This document shows positions 32,665 to 43,400 of a stretch of DNA of 64,000 nt, piece by piece (the first letter of the stretch is position 1; each line of letters begins with the position of its first letter). Below the pieces are notes generated by a model. It saw nothing but the letters and a program-made list of their open reading frames with translations, was not told the DNA's origin and made no database searches. Position numbers and translations under genes: made by a program. Where the stretch lies: positions 186,001 through 250,000 of the forward strand of contig NZ_BMLK01000005.1 of assembly GCF_014645195.1 (NCBI RefSeq). The letters are read 5' to 3'. This DNA is from Novosphingobium indicum. GTDB lineage: Bacteria > Pseudomonadota > Alphaproteobacteria > Sphingomonadales > Sphingomonadaceae.

Positions 32665-34993
32665 CACCTGGTCCGACCGCCGCCGCCCGGGCAAGCTGCA
32701 GCATCATTCTGCGCGCGGCAACATGCCGCGCAATGCCGGCGATTTTACCCGAGGATCGCAGCTCATCACGCACGAATTCCTGATGTGGTTCGCCTCCGCG
32801 CGGCTGCCGTTTCTCGTCTGGTTCTTCACCTTCCTCGCAGTGCTTTCGGTGGTCCTGGCGCTGCGGCTTCACGAACACGAAATTCAGATGATTGGCATGC
32901 GGATCTATGCTGCCGGATGGCAGTTCATGGAGTTCTCCAATGCCAAGGTGATCAACCTCACCCTGCCCTCGGGAGAGGTCATTCCCGCACCCATCGGCAT
33001 GGTCGCCTCGCACCCCGATGTCGTCGTCGCCTGGGAGAGGATGATGCGCGCGATATGGGGCTCGCTGTTTATCTCGCTTTTCGTCGCCGTGCCGATTGCG
33101 GTGTGGTTCGTCGACTTCTCCCGGCGGCGCGGAAAGTCGATCCTCGAGGAGCGCCATCAGCGCGGCGCGATGCTCGTCGATGCGACCGATCTTGCATCCG
33201 TCATCAACGATCACAACCGCGCCGCGCTCGCTCAGGAAGTCGCCGAACGCTTGCCGAGAAGGACCATGGACGAGGTGCTTGCTATGCCGCTTGTCGAGCG
33301 CAAGGCAGCGGGCATCCATCATGCCTATTCGCTCGCCGGTGTGCCCTTCCCCTGGCGCACCGAACAGGCGCACACGATGATGATCGGCTCGACCGGAACC
33401 GGCAAGACGACGCAGATGCGCGCGCTGATCGCGCAGATGCGCAAGCGCCGCGACCGGGCCGTCGTCTTCGATCTCACCGGCGCCTATGTCGAGGCCTTCT
33501 ACAACCCCGAGACCGACACGATCCTCAATCCTATGGACGAGCGCTGCCCGTCCTGGTCGGTCTTTGCCGAAGCGAAGAACCATGCCGACTTTACCGGCAT
33601 TGCCGCCGCGCTTCTGCCCGCCGATGGCGGCGGAGCGGAACCCTTCTGGATGCTGGCTGCGCGCACGCTTTTCGTCGAGACCTGCATGCGCCTTATCAAG
33701 CTGGGTAAGGCGACCAACCAGGCGCTCGCGAGCCGACTGATGATGGCCGACCTCAAGGCGGTCCACAAGCTGCTCGAGAATACCGTCGCCGATCCGCTGA
33801 CCGCGCCCGAAGCGGCGAAGATGGCGGAATCGATCCGCGCGGTGTTCAACACCAATGCGCAGGCTTTGCGGTTCCTTCCTGAAGGCAAGGAACCCTTCTC
33901 GATTTGCGACTGGATCCGCGATTACGACCAGCCCGGATCGATCCTGTTCATCACTTCCTCGCACAACGAACTGGTCCTCAATCGCGCGCTCCTCTCGCTC
34001 TGGATGAACCTTGCCGTGCACACGCTGATGCGCTTGCCGCGCACGCGCGATTTGCGCACCTGGTTCTTCTTCGACGAGGTCCATGCGCTCCACCGCCTGC
34101 CTGCGATCGAGGACGGCCTGCAGACCGCGCGCGGGTTCGGAGGGGCCTTCGTGCTTGGCATCCACAGCTTCGCCAAGCTTGCCGAAACCTATGGCAAGGA
34201 AGGCGCACAGAACCTTGCATCGCTCGCGCGCACCAAGCTCATCCTTGCCGCCGCCGATCGCGACACAGCCGAGCATTGTTCGGATTTCATCGGCCACCGC
34301 GAAGTGCGCATGATGGATGAGGCATACAGCTACGGATATTCGAACATTCGCGATGCCGCGACGATCACCCCGCGCAGCGAAGTCCAGCCTCTGGTGCTAC
34401 CTGACGACATCATGAAGCTGCCGTCGTTGCGCGGTTTCCTGGTCTTCCCCGAAGGCTTCGATGCGGCACGGATCAGGCTTGCCTGGAAGGATTACCCGAC
34501 CGTCGCCGAAGGCTATGTGCTGCGCGAAAATGTCGAGCCGATCGAATTTGCTGAAGAGGCCGAAGAGGAGGACGCAGCCGATCCGGAAGCCGGCGGGCGC
34601 GAGACCCGCGATGCGCCCGAACCCGAGCCGGAGATGGAACCGGACGACCACCGCGAGCCAGTCCGTGATTCGAGCGCGGACGAGGACGAACCGGCCCAAT
34701 TGGGAAGCCAGGACAGCGGCGCGAATGCACCTGTTGCCAGCAGCCTGTCGCGCGCGATGAGCTATCGTCCGGGCGCGCCGGATGCTGAACCGTCCGCGAC
34801 GCAGCGCGGCGATGAGACCGCCCCCCGCTCACCCATGAATGTGAAGCCGCACGCCAAGGGCAAGCAGGTCTCGCAAACGGCGCGCGAGCTCTCCGAGGCG
34901 CTCGAACCACAGCGCAGCGTTGAACGTTCCGCAGGCGGTCCGGGCGAAGCCCAATTGCCCGGCCTCGACGCCGATGACGACCTTGGGTTCTAA
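32651..34993 (+). CDS. traD: Type IV coupling protein TraD (780 aa)
   Basis: Two membrane segments occur near the N-terminus (about 52-71 and 135-153), then Walker A GSTGTGKTT at 246-254 and Walker B TWFFFDEVHAL later, plus the RecA-like SSHNELVLNRALLSLW region. This is the hexameric ATPase that links relaxosome to the T4SS. A long acidic, low-complexity C-terminal tail (from about 640) may contact the relaxosome. The start is the GTG at 32651 with GGAGG upstream, inside the previous gene. Confidence 0.92.
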   Translation: MARPDTWSDRRRPGKLQHHSARGNMPRNAGDFTRGSQLITHEFLMWFASARLPFLVWFFTFLAVLSVVLALRLHEHEIQMIGMRIYAAGWQFMEFSNAKVINLTLPSGEVIPAPIGMVASHPDVVVAWERMMRAIWGSLFISLFVAVPIAVWFVDFSRRRGKSILEERHQRGAMLVDATDLASVINDHNRAALAQEVAERLPRRTMDEVLAMPLVERKAAGIHHAYSLAGVPFPWRTEQAHTMMIGSTGTGKTTQMRALIAQMRKRRDRAVVFDLTGAYVEAFYNPETDTILNPMDERCPSWSVFAEAKNHADFTGIAAALLPADGGGAEPFWMLAARTLFVETCMRLIKLGKATNQALASRLMMADLKAVHKLLENTVADPLTAPEAAKMAESIRAVFNTNAQALRFLPEGKEPFSICDWIRDYDQPGSILFITSSHNELVLNRALLSLWMNLAVHTLMRLPRTRDLRTWFFFDEVHALHRLPAIEDGLQTARGFGGAFVLGIHSFAKLAETYGKEGAQNLASLARTKLILAAADRDTAEHCSDFIGHREVRMMDEAYSYGYSNIRDAATITPRSEVQPLVLPDDIMKLPSLRGFLVFPEGFDAARIRLAWKDYPTVAEGYVLRENVEPIEFAEEAEEEDAADPEAGGRETRDAPEPEPEMEPDDHREPVRDSSADEDEPAQLGSQDSGANAPVASSLSRAMSYRPGAPDAEPSATQRGDETAPRSPMNVKPHAKGKQVSQTARELSEALEPQRSVERSAGGPGEAQLPGLDADDDLGF

Positions 34994-34998
34994 GGGCC

Positions 34999-37900
34999 AT
35001 GCATTCGATCGCACCGGTTCGCTCGGCGGGCGGCGCTGCCGACTATTTCGCGAACGACAATTACTACACGGCTGAAGAGAACGCGGAAAGCGGGGTCTGG
35101 GGCGGCGAAGGCGCGCGCCTGCTCGGGCTTGTGGGCGAAGTTGGGCGAGATGCGTTCGAGGCAATCCTCGGTGGCCGGCTGCCCAGCGGCCAAATGGTGG
35201 GGCAGGTCGAGGGGCGCAGGCTGGGACTCGATCTCACCTTCTCGATGCCCAAGTCCGCCTCGATCCTGGCGTTGGTGACCGGCGACAAGCGTATCCTCGG
35301 TGCGCATCTTACAGCCGTCAAATCGACGATGAGCGCGCTTGTCGAAAAGCGCCTCGCCGAAGCGCGCAACTACGAGCGCAACCGCAATGGCGAACCGGAA
35401 AAGACCGGCAATCTTGTCTATGCCCTGTTCGCTCACGACACGAGCCGCGCACTCGATCCGCAAGGCCATGTCCACGCCGTCGTTGCCAACCTGACGCGCG
35501 ATCTGAAGGGCAACTGGAAGGCGCTGTGGAACGGCGAGATCTGGAAGAACAACACCACTATCGGGCAGTTCTACCACGCCGCCTTTCGCGCCCGGTTGCA
35601 GAAGCTGGGTTACGAGACCGAGGCCTCGGGCAAGCACGGCGCGTTCGAGATCAAGGGGGTGCCCAAAGAGGTCATCAAGGCATTCTCTACGCGTACTGCC
35701 GAGATCGAGGCGAAGATCGCGGAGACAGGCGCAACGAGGCTCGCCACGAAGAAACAGATCACACTTTACACCCGCGAGCCGAAGCTCGCTGTCACTGACC
35801 GACAAGCGTTGGTCGAGGGCTGGCAGGCGCGCGCGGCGGAACTTGGGTTCGATGGCAAGCCGCTGGTTGCCGCAGCGCAGGAGCGCGCTGCAACGCAAGC
35901 TCGCCCCACCATGCGCGAGACCGCAAGCCAGGCCTTTGCCGAAGTCACGACGCGCATATCGGCTGCTCTAAGGCCGCCCAGCGACCTTGCTGCATCCGGC
36001 CCCGCCGCGCTGTTTCTGTCGGCAGAGACAATCAAGGCGCAGCATGCGACCGCCTCGGCGATCCGGCACCTTTCCGAACGCGAGGCGGCGTTCAGTCCGC
36101 ATGCGATACTCTCCGCCGCGCTGGGCTTCCAGATCAGGGGGCTCGAAGGCGAGGCGGTGATCGAGCGCATCGGGCAGCTGATCGACAGCGGTCACCTCAT
36201 TCCCGGCAAGTCCGACCGTCTCGACGGGCATTTTGATCTCGTGACGACGCCTGAAGCGCTGGCGCGCGAGCAGCAGATCCTCGACCGCATCGATGCCGGG
36301 GCCGGACAGGGCTGCGCGTTCATGGCGCCCGACGTGGCGGTCGAACGCTTGCAAATGGCCGCGCGTGACCTCGGAATGGAACGCGCAGGGGCCGAGGACT
36401 GGCAACTCAATGCCGGGCAGCTGGCGGCGGGGGTGGCGGTTCTGTCGGGCGAGGACCGGTTTCTCAACATCCAGGGCGTGGCCGGCGCGGGCAAGTCGAC
36501 CCTGCTTGGTGCAGTGGCGAAGGTGCTGGCCGAAGACGGGGTACGCCTTGTCGGCCTGGCCTTCCAGAACAAGATGGTTGCTGACCTGCGCGGCGGCGGT
36601 TCGCAGGCCATGTCGGTCGACGAGATGCAGGCGGCCGGCATCGAGGCCTATACGATCGCGCGGTTCGTCAGCACCTATGGTTCGGCCGCAGCGCGCGGCG
36701 AAGGCGAGCGATTTGAGGCGGCGAAGGCTGAACTGAAGGACACGGTCATTATAACCGACGAGTCCTCGATGGTCTCCTCGCGCGACATGCTCTCGGTCAT
36801 CGCTATCGCCGAGCGGCTCGATCTCGCCAAGGCGCCGTTCATGGGCGACCGTCAGCAATTGTCGGCGATTGAACAGGGCAAGATGTTCGCGGTCTCGCAA
36901 AGCGCCGGACAGACGACGGTGCGGATGGACGAGAACATTCGCCAGAAGAACTCGCCGCTGCTGCTCGCGGTCGCGGGATTGTCGAACGAAGGTCATGCCA
37001 GCCTTGCACTCGACCTCCTGGCATCGCACGGCAAGGTCACCGAAGCGGGCAAGGACCATGTCACGGCGGCAGCCGATCTCTGGCTCTCCCTGCCGCCCGG
37101 TCAGCGCGCGCAGACCGCTATTTTCACTGCCGGGCGTGACGATCGCGCGCTAATCAATACGCTGGTCCAGGCCGGCCTGCTGAATGAAGGCACGCTCAAG
37201 GGCGAAGGCGTGGCGCTCAAGGTGCTGCAAAGCGCCAACACCACCCGCGAGGAAATGCGCTTTGCCTCGACCTACCGCGCGGGGCAGGTGCTCGAAGCGC
37301 GCATGGAGGTGCGCGAGCTCGGGCTGGGCAAAGGCGAATACACCGTCCGCGAAGTGCGCCGCGACGGCAAGGTTCTGCTCGAGCGCGGAAACGCAAGAAA
37401 GCTCATCGATCCCGATCGGCTCGATCCGCAGCACCGCTTCGACCGGCTCGGGCTCTACGAGCAGAAAGACCTGAGGCTGCACGACGGCGATACCGTGTTC
37501 TGGCGCGACAAGGATGCGAGCCGTGACATTGCCAAGTCGACTTATGCCACGGTGCTGGCAGCAACGAAGGATGCGGTCACGCTGGAGCTTGGCGACAGGC
37601 AGCAGGTCACCCTGCCCGCCGGCGATCCGATGCTGCGCCGCCTTGACCTTGGCTATGCCCTGAATGCCCATATGGCGCAGGGCGTGACCATGGCGCGGGC
37701 GATCGAAGTCATATCCTCAAGCCAGCGCAACCTCGCCACTCAGCGCACGCAGAACGTCCTCAACACGCGCGCCACCGACGATATGCATGTCGTCACCAAT
37801 GACCTGGCTGCGCTCAAATTCCAGCTCGACCGCACGCCGGGCAACAAGACTTCGGCGCTCGAGGCAACAGGCCGGATCGACGTCGACAAGCCGCCCGCGA

Positions 37901-38043
37901 ACCCGACCGATGCCCGGCAACTGCCGGACCTGAAGATGAGCCCGGAGCTCAAAGCCAAGCTCGATGCGGTGCTCGGTCCCCGGCCCGAACCGCAAGTGCA
38001 CCAGCTTCCCGTTCCCGAAAAATCGCTGGGGCTCGACCTGTGA
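34999..38043 (+). CDS. traI: MobF-family conjugative relaxase-helicase TraI/TrwC (1014 aa)
   Basis: N-terminal TrwC relaxase: Tyr16 and Tyr22/23 (YFANDNYYTA) as nicking tyrosines and the three-His metal site His146, His157, His159 (HDTSR...DPQGHVHAV). The helicase part has Walker A GVAGAGKST at 493-501 and a downstream DESSMVSSRDML motif. The length is close to TrwC (about 970 aa) and far below F TraI (1756), so it lacks the extra TraI C-terminal domains. It should nick oriT, stay covalently attached and unwind DNA. It begins 5 nt after traD. Confidence 0.95.
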   Translation: MHSIAPVRSAGGAADYFANDNYYTAEENAESGVWGGEGARLLGLVGEVGRDAFEAILGGRLPSGQMVGQVEGRRLGLDLTFSMPKSASILALVTGDKRILGAHLTAVKSTMSALVEKRLAEARNYERNRNGEPEKTGNLVYALFAHDTSRALDPQGHVHAVVANLTRDLKGNWKALWNGEIWKNNTTIGQFYHAAFRARLQKLGYETEASGKHGAFEIKGVPKEVIKAFSTRTAEIEAKIAETGATRLATKKQITLYTREPKLAVTDRQALVEGWQARAAELGFDGKPLVAAAQERAATQARPTMRETASQAFAEVTTRISAALRPPSDLAASGPAALFLSAETIKAQHATASAIRHLSEREAAFSPHAILSAALGFQIRGLEGEAVIERIGQLIDSGHLIPGKSDRLDGHFDLVTTPEALAREQQILDRIDAGAGQGCAFMAPDVAVERLQMAARDLGMERAGAEDWQLNAGQLAAGVAVLSGEDRFLNIQGVAGAGKSTLLGAVAKVLAEDGVRLVGLAFQNKMVADLRGGGSQAMSVDEMQAAGIEAYTIARFVSTYGSAAARGEGERFEAAKAELKDTVIITDESSMVSSRDMLSVIAIAERLDLAKAPFMGDRQQLSAIEQGKMFAVSQSAGQTTVRMDENIRQKNSPLLLAVAGLSNEGHASLALDLLASHGKVTEAGKDHVTAAADLWLSLPPGQRAQTAIFTAGRDDRALINTLVQAGLLNEGTLKGEGVALKVLQSANTTREEMRFASTYRAGQVLEARMEVRELGLGKGEYTVREVRRDGKVLLERGNARKLIDPDRLDPQHRFDRLGLYEQKDLRLHDGDTVFWRDKDASRDIAKSTYATVLAATKDAVTLELGDRQQVTLPAGDPMLRRLDLGYALNAHMAQGVTMARAIEVISSSQRNLATQRTQNVLNTRATDDMHVVTNDLAALKFQLDRTPGNKTSALEATGRIDVDKPPANPTDARQLPDLKMSPELKAKLDAVLGPRPEPQVHQLPVPEKSLGLDL

Positions 38044-38093
38044 GATTCGCCCCTGCCCCCAAATCCCCCTACCTACCAAGGAGACCTCAAGCC

Positions 38094-38297
38094 ATGTCCT
38101 ACGACCACCAGGAAATCGGCGATTTTGCCAGCGAGGCCGACGCGCGCGATTGGGCCGAGCGCAATGGCCTGGAGCTGCGCGACCTGCATCTGCGCGCCCG
38201 CGGTGAGCGCAGCGTGACGCTCAGCGTGCGCCGTTCAGCGCTTGGCGATTCAGCGCCGAGCGACCTCTCCTATGGGCGGCGTACCGGGTTCTTCTGA
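38094..38297 (+). CDS. Small hypothetical protein (67 aa)
   Basis: Starts MSYDHQEIGDFASEADARDW; basic in its second half. AAGGAGAC lies upstream. It follows traI by 50 nt and may be part of its operon. Confidence 0.6.
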   Translation: MSYDHQEIGDFASEADARDWAERNGLELRDLHLRARGERSVTLSVRRSALGDSAPSDLSYGRRTGFF

Positions 38298-38549
38298 TGC
38301 GCGTTTCTTTCCCCAACCTCTTCCGCCCGGCAGGCCTTGCGCCGCGCCTGACCGGAACGGCGCGGTCCGGGTCGCCTCCCACCGGGCCGTGCCGACCGGG
38401 CGGGGCGGTGGAGAGAATCGCGTAATGCTCGCTTCGGATCGCGTAGGGTGTGCTTCGCCCTTCTCGTTCAAAGGGTGGCGTCGATGGTGCTTCAGCCCTA
38501 GAAGAGCCGTGACTCGCCGTTTCCGGGCGCGTGTCATTCTCCAATCGTT

Positions 38550-38786
38550 ATGAACAAGACCATGCACCAACCGAAATCGCGCGCCGCCAATGTCCATGTC
38601 GGAACAATCGAGGCTTCACCGCGCGGGCCGCTCTTGCGCGATGACGAAGGTGTCGTCTGGCGCCTCGGGTTCGTCGATGATCAGGTGCCCGAGGATCTCG
38701 AAGGCAGGGTAAGTATTCGCGGGAAGGTCGTCGATCTCGACCGGATCGAGGTCGAGTACTGGGAGCGATTGGATGGCGGTGGTTGA
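38550..38786 (+). CDS. DUF5818-like small protein (78 aa)
   Basis: The sequence IEASPRGPLLRDDEGVVWRL then VRVSIRGKVVDLDRIEV-like strands suggests a small beta-barrel (OB-like) as in DUF5818-type proteins; the family name is from memory and uncertain. Same-strand position after the mobilisation genes. Confidence 0.55.
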   Translation: MNKTMHQPKSRAANVHVGTIEASPRGPLLRDDEGVVWRLGFVDDQVPEDLEGRVSIRGKVVDLDRIEVEYWERLDGGG

Positions 38787-38867
38787 TGGCGATTTCAGAG
38801 CCACCTGCATCAAGAAACGACAAGGCCAACTCAACTCATTCGCCGAGCTGAGTATACAATCTGGGTC

Positions 38868-40031
38868 TCAGGATGAGATCAGTTCGCTTGCGAGGTCGTG
38901 AAGCGGGATTACGTCGATATCGTCCGCATATGGGAACTTTTCCGTTCCGGGATAGACGATGAGTTTCCGTGCCGGCCCGATGTCCTCGCAGGCGTTGTGA
39001 AAGCCTCTGCCCACTTTCGGTGTCAGGCTGCGCTTGATTTCGACGGCCCAGACTTTGCCTGACGGCAAAGTGAGCAGCAAATCGACTTCAGCGCCGGCCG
39101 ATGTTCGATAGAAGTTTGCAAGTGTCCGTTCCGGTGCAGCGCCAATGAGGTTTTCAATCACGAATCCTTCCCAACTTGCCCCCGCCACGGGGTGAGCAAG
39201 TAAGGCTTCGAGGTTGGCGATATCCAGCAGACTGTGCACGAGACCGCTGTCGCGCACGTAAATCCGAGGCGATTTGACGAGGCGTTTTCCGACATTGGCG
39301 TGCCAGGGGGGCAGTCGGCGCACCAGCAGCAGGTCGACCATCAGGTCCAGATATGTCGCGACCGTCTTGCCATCGACGCCCAGGGATCGTGCAAAATCTG
39401 CTGCATTCAGCAGGCCTGACTGATGATGTGCGAGCATGGTCCAGAACCGGCGCAGCGTTTCAGCGGCGATGCGTGGCCCCAATTGCGGAATATCGCGCTC
39501 CAGATAGGTCTTGATGAAATCCTTGCGCCAGCGTCCGCTGGCCCTGTCGCTTGATGCCAGAAAGCTGTCCGGAAAGCCGCCCTTCACCCAGAGTTCGTCC
39601 TGCGTGTCAGCACCGCTTTCGAGGATATCAAGCGGCGTCATTTCCAGATAGGAAATCCGGCCAGCCAGACTTTCTCCTGACTGGCGCATCAGATCAAGCG
39701 AGGCTGAGCCCAGCAGCAGGAATCTGCCGGCGCGTTGTCCTCGCTTGCGGCCTCGATCGACGAGGCCGCGCAGGTTCTGGAACAGGCCTGGCAATCGGTG
39801 GACTTCGTCGAGGATAACGAGTTTGTCTGCGTGTCCTTCAAGGTAGAGTTCAGGCTCCGCAAGACGTGCACGATCGGCGTCGGATTCGAGATCGAGATAG
39901 ATCGAGGGCATTCGCTCGCCGATTTCATGTGCGAGCGTTGTCTTGCCGACCTGGCGCGGTCCAAGTAATGCTACTACCGGGCTTTCGCCAAGGCGTTCGA
40001 GCAGTTCTTCCTGAATTCGCCGGTCAATCAT
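38868..40031 (-). CDS. AAA ATPase with DUF4143 domain (387 aa)
   Basis: Walker A LGPRQVGKTTLA near residue 24-35, Walker B VILDEVHRLPGL, then a DUF4143 C-terminal half ending in a PD-(D/E)XK-like strand (AEVDLLLTLPSGKVWAVEIKRS: Asp, Glu, Lys). This is the full-length AAA_14/DUF4143 architecture, of unknown function and often mobile. The true start is the ATG at 40031 (MIDRRIQEELLERLGESP); a longer same-frame extension to 40388 lacks a ribosome site. It is preceded by a palindromic operator. Confidence 0.85.
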   Translation of the reverse strand: MIDRRIQEELLERLGESPVVALLGPRQVGKTTLAHEIGERMPSIYLDLESDADRARLAEPELYLEGHADKLVILDEVHRLPGLFQNLRGLVDRGRKRGQRAGRFLLLGSASLDLMRQSGESLAGRISYLEMTPLDILESGADTQDELWVKGGFPDSFLASSDRASGRWRKDFIKTYLERDIPQLGPRIAAETLRRFWTMLAHHQSGLLNAADFARSLGVDGKTVATYLDLMVDLLLVRRLPPWHANVGKRLVKSPRIYVRDSGLVHSLLDIANLEALLAHPVAGASWEGFVIENLIGAAPERTLANFYRTSAGAEVDLLLTLPSGKVWAVEIKRSLTPKVGRGFHNACEDIGPARKLIVYPGTEKFPYADDIDVIPLHDLASELISS

Positions 40032-40042
40032 CCTTGCATTTA

Positions 40043-40057
40043 TGGAGTTTAACTCCA
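40043..40057. promoter_or_regulatory. Perfect 15-nt palindrome in the DUF4143 gene promoter
   Basis: TGGAGTTTAACTCCA is a perfect dyad lying between a minus-strand -35-like TTGCAA and an ATAAAT -10-like sequence (17-nt spacer), 12 nt upstream of the ATPase ATG. A repressor here would block transcription. Confidence 0.5.
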
Positions 40058-40273
40058 CGATTGCAAGGTTAAATTGACATTGAGAGTGCCTGCTCAGGGA
40101 ACAGCAGGTGGAATGTCGGGCTTTGCCGTTGGCGTCCAAACGCTGCAATCCAGCGCATGCGCGCTGCGGGAGGAGGATGGAGCGGCAGGGGCGTGGGGCG
40201 CTGATTTGCCCGGCCATGCGATTGAAAATCGAGCCCGATCGGGCTATCCATGTGGGGATAAGGAAGACCCGCC

Positions 40274-40471
40274 ATGGACCATGATCGCTACGGACTCGAT
40301 GGACATCCGATCCATCCCCGACCGGGTCATTTCGACTATGTGACCGGGCAACCTCTCCCGACATTTGAGGGGACGAACGGTCGCTCAACAGGCCCTCTCA
40401 CGATCGCTCTCGCCGTAGTCATGTGCATCGTGGCGGTCTTCTTGGCGTATATGTCCAATCTGATTGGCTGA
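40274..40471 (+). CDS. Small single-pass membrane protein (65 aa)
   Basis: A hydrophilic N-terminus (MDHDRYGLDGHPIHPRPGH) is followed by one transmembrane helix (LTIALAVVMCIVAVFLAYM). It is preceded by AAGGAAGA and is convergent with traG. No family recognised; an entry-exclusion or membrane-anchoring role is possible but not shown. Confidence 0.6.
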   Translation: MDHDRYGLDGHPIHPRPGHFDYVTGQPLPTFEGTNGRSTGPLTIALAVVMCIVAVFLAYMSNLIG

Positions 40472-40478
40472 CTTGTCC

Positions 40479-43400
40479 TTAGTTCGACCGCCTGGCCACA
40501 TGCAGGTGATCGCGCGCTGGATTGTCGGGGAACCGCTCGAAATTGACGGCATAGGATGGTCCGAGGCGCTCGCGCACCCGCGCGGCCCATTGCTCGCCCT
40601 GCTGGTCGGAAATGTTGTTGCCCCTGAAGTCGAGCGCGCGATTGGCATAGTGCGCAGAGCCAGAGACATGCTGGCTGCTGTCGTTCCCTGAGGTGACCAC
40701 CGGCCTTGGCAGGCCAAGCGCCCTCGCCTCTTCCGCGGCCGCACTCATCGCCGGGACCAGCGATCCGTCCATCCGGTCGAGCCGCGCGCCGCGTTTGATC
40801 CCAAGTCCGAGCTCGCGCGCTATGGTGGCCCCATCAACCGGTCCTGCAAACTCTTGCGTGATCAACCTGCTCTCGCTCAAGCTTCCCGTTGGCAGCGGCA
40901 CGCCTGCGGGGGTCCCAAGATCGGCAGCCGAGCCGAGAGAGCCCTGCCCCGCAATCTTCGCGACATCGGCCAGTTCGTCGATCCGGCGGCTGCGCAAGTC
41001 GCTCATCAGGTCGTCCATGATGAAGCTGATCGCCTGGTCGCGCCGGGCGATATCGCGATAGTCGAGGCGGGGATTGGAGATGTCGGGCAAGTGCCACTCG
41101 GGATGTTCGCGCTGCAGCGTCTCGTAGCGTTCCTGGATGAGGTTGGACATGTCGCTCGAGACCTGGAAGCCATGGCTCTCGGCATAGCTCGCTTCCGACA
41201 TCATGCGACCGCCGATCTCGCGGTAGCGCGCAGCGGCGGCGCGGCGTTCCTCCGCCTCGGCGACCCGCCAGTCGGTCCCGCCACTGCTGGTGCGCGACTG
41301 GCTCGCATCGGAGTAGTCCGAATCCTGACTGTAGGTGCCGCTCGATTGCACATCGCCCGCATTGCCGCTGATGACGACCCGGCTGCCGACATCCTCGGAC
41401 TTGTCGGTGCCACGGGTAACCTGGTTCGTGGCAGAACGTTCAGTTCCGGCGCTCGCGCTATCACCAGTTTCCTTGCGCCCGGACATGGCTGCCGACAAAG
41501 ATGCAGCGAGTCCACTTCCAGCGGCATCCTGCATCGGCGTTCCGATCGTTCCGGTGCCGGTCAGGGACACACTGGAGCCAAACACCCGGTTGGCAAAGTC
41601 GCTACTTGAACGACTATTTCCCTGCCGCAAGATCAGGTCATCATTGGTGACCTCGCGGGTCGACTTGCCCGACGACCCTTCGATGAGGACATTGCCGCCG
41701 ACATTGTGCGTGTCGGAGGCGCGCGAGCCGCTTTCGCTGCGCGACCCGGTGACCTGGCTCGATGCGGTGACTTCGCTGCCGAACCGGCCGCGCGAACTGG
41801 ACCAGGTCGTCGACGTGCCGTTCTCGATCCGGTCGGCCTCGTTGAGATACCACTGGCCCTGGTTGCGCAAGTCGCTGGCATAACCACGCGTCATCGTCGC
41901 CTTGAACGGCAGCTGCGAAATCGCGCCGCTTGCATCGATTACCGTGTGCGCATCGCCATAGGTGCGGTACATGCGTCCGTCCTCGCCGCGCAGGCTCGCC
42001 TGCGGCGCCCCCGCCATGAGATTGGGAGCAAGGTTCCACTGCGCCATCTGCCGGTTCTCGGCGTTGAGGTTGCCGTAGCTGACATCGCCGAACGCATAAT
42101 TGCCGGTGGTTCGTTCGAGCGCGGCGGCATCGGCCGCGCCTTGTGCGGGCGACAGCAGCGCGCCCATGTTGTGCGCGACCGAGAGCGTGCCGCGCATGAC
42201 CATCAGCGCAAGGACCGGCACCGACATCATCAGGAACCCGGCCATCGTCGCCACGTCCTGGTTGACAGCGTCGATCCCGGCCCAGGTGACAAGGCTCACC
42301 CCGCCAGCGGTGCTGGCAACGGTCTGGCTGGCGAGCCGGTCCATGATGAACATGTGAATGAGGACGTAGAGCGGGCCCCAGGCGGCGAGGTAGAAGAACC
42401 CCGCGAAATAGCCCTTGAGCGTCGCGATGCCGGTGCGCGGGAACAGCAACAGCGGAAACACCACCGGGAACAGCGCGTAGAAGACGAGCGTGAGCACGAC
42501 GCCCAGAACCGGTATCCAGATCAGCCCCTGCTCGGCAGCCGTGGTCATCGCATTGCGGGTCTGAGCATCGGCGCGCTGCAGGGCGAAGGCGTCGGCATCG
42601 GCATTGCCGAAATCAAGCTGGGCCGCCTCGAAGGCATCGACCATGCTCTTTTGCTTGAAGAACTGGTTCCGGGTCATGGCGGTACCCGTGAGCAATTGTG
42701 CGACCACGGGCACGTCGGCGGCAAGCCGTGCGCCGGCTGCCGCCTGGGTGAGCTTGGGATACATCGAATGGGCGAACGGCAGCGCATAGGCGTTGATCGC
42801 CCCATCCCACTGCGCGTCGAGCAGCACCCAGGCCTCGGCGCAGGTCCTCCCCTCGATATCGACCGCCCCGCCCCCGGTATCGGTGAGGAATTTCATACCG
42901 CGGTTGGTGGCGGCATTGACCCCGAGGTCGGCCCAGAGATCATTGGATTCGGAAAGGAGCCGAAGGCTCTTGGTGCCGAGCAGGATGTCGTAGTAGGCGC
43001 ATTGCTTGAGATAGCCGTCAAGGTTCGCCTTGAAGATGGGGTCGCGGATCTCGAAGCCGCGCACCTTGTCCCACAGCCGCGCGCCATAGACGAACCCGCC
43101 TGTCGAATAGTTGAGCGCGGCGGGCATGACAAAGACCGTCTCGGCGGTGCGCGTGAGGTAATCGCTTACCTGGCTGGTGAACGAGGCCATGACCCCCAGG
43201 CCAATCGGCACGTTGGCGACCGTCGCGGGCGCAAGGCCGGGATTGATACGGTCGGTGACCTTGACCGTGACGGTCGGCACCATGAGCACGAGGTAGATCA
43301 GTGTCGACTGGACGAACCAGCGAAACCACGCGCGCCAGTCGAGATCCATCGCGGTGATCAGCAGGGCGTAGATCAGCCCCATGACCATGCAGACGCGGAT

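Noticed and set aside
32579..34297. 572-codon minus-strand ORF antisense to traD
   Set aside because: Shadow of traD, which has full Walker motifs and a good start.
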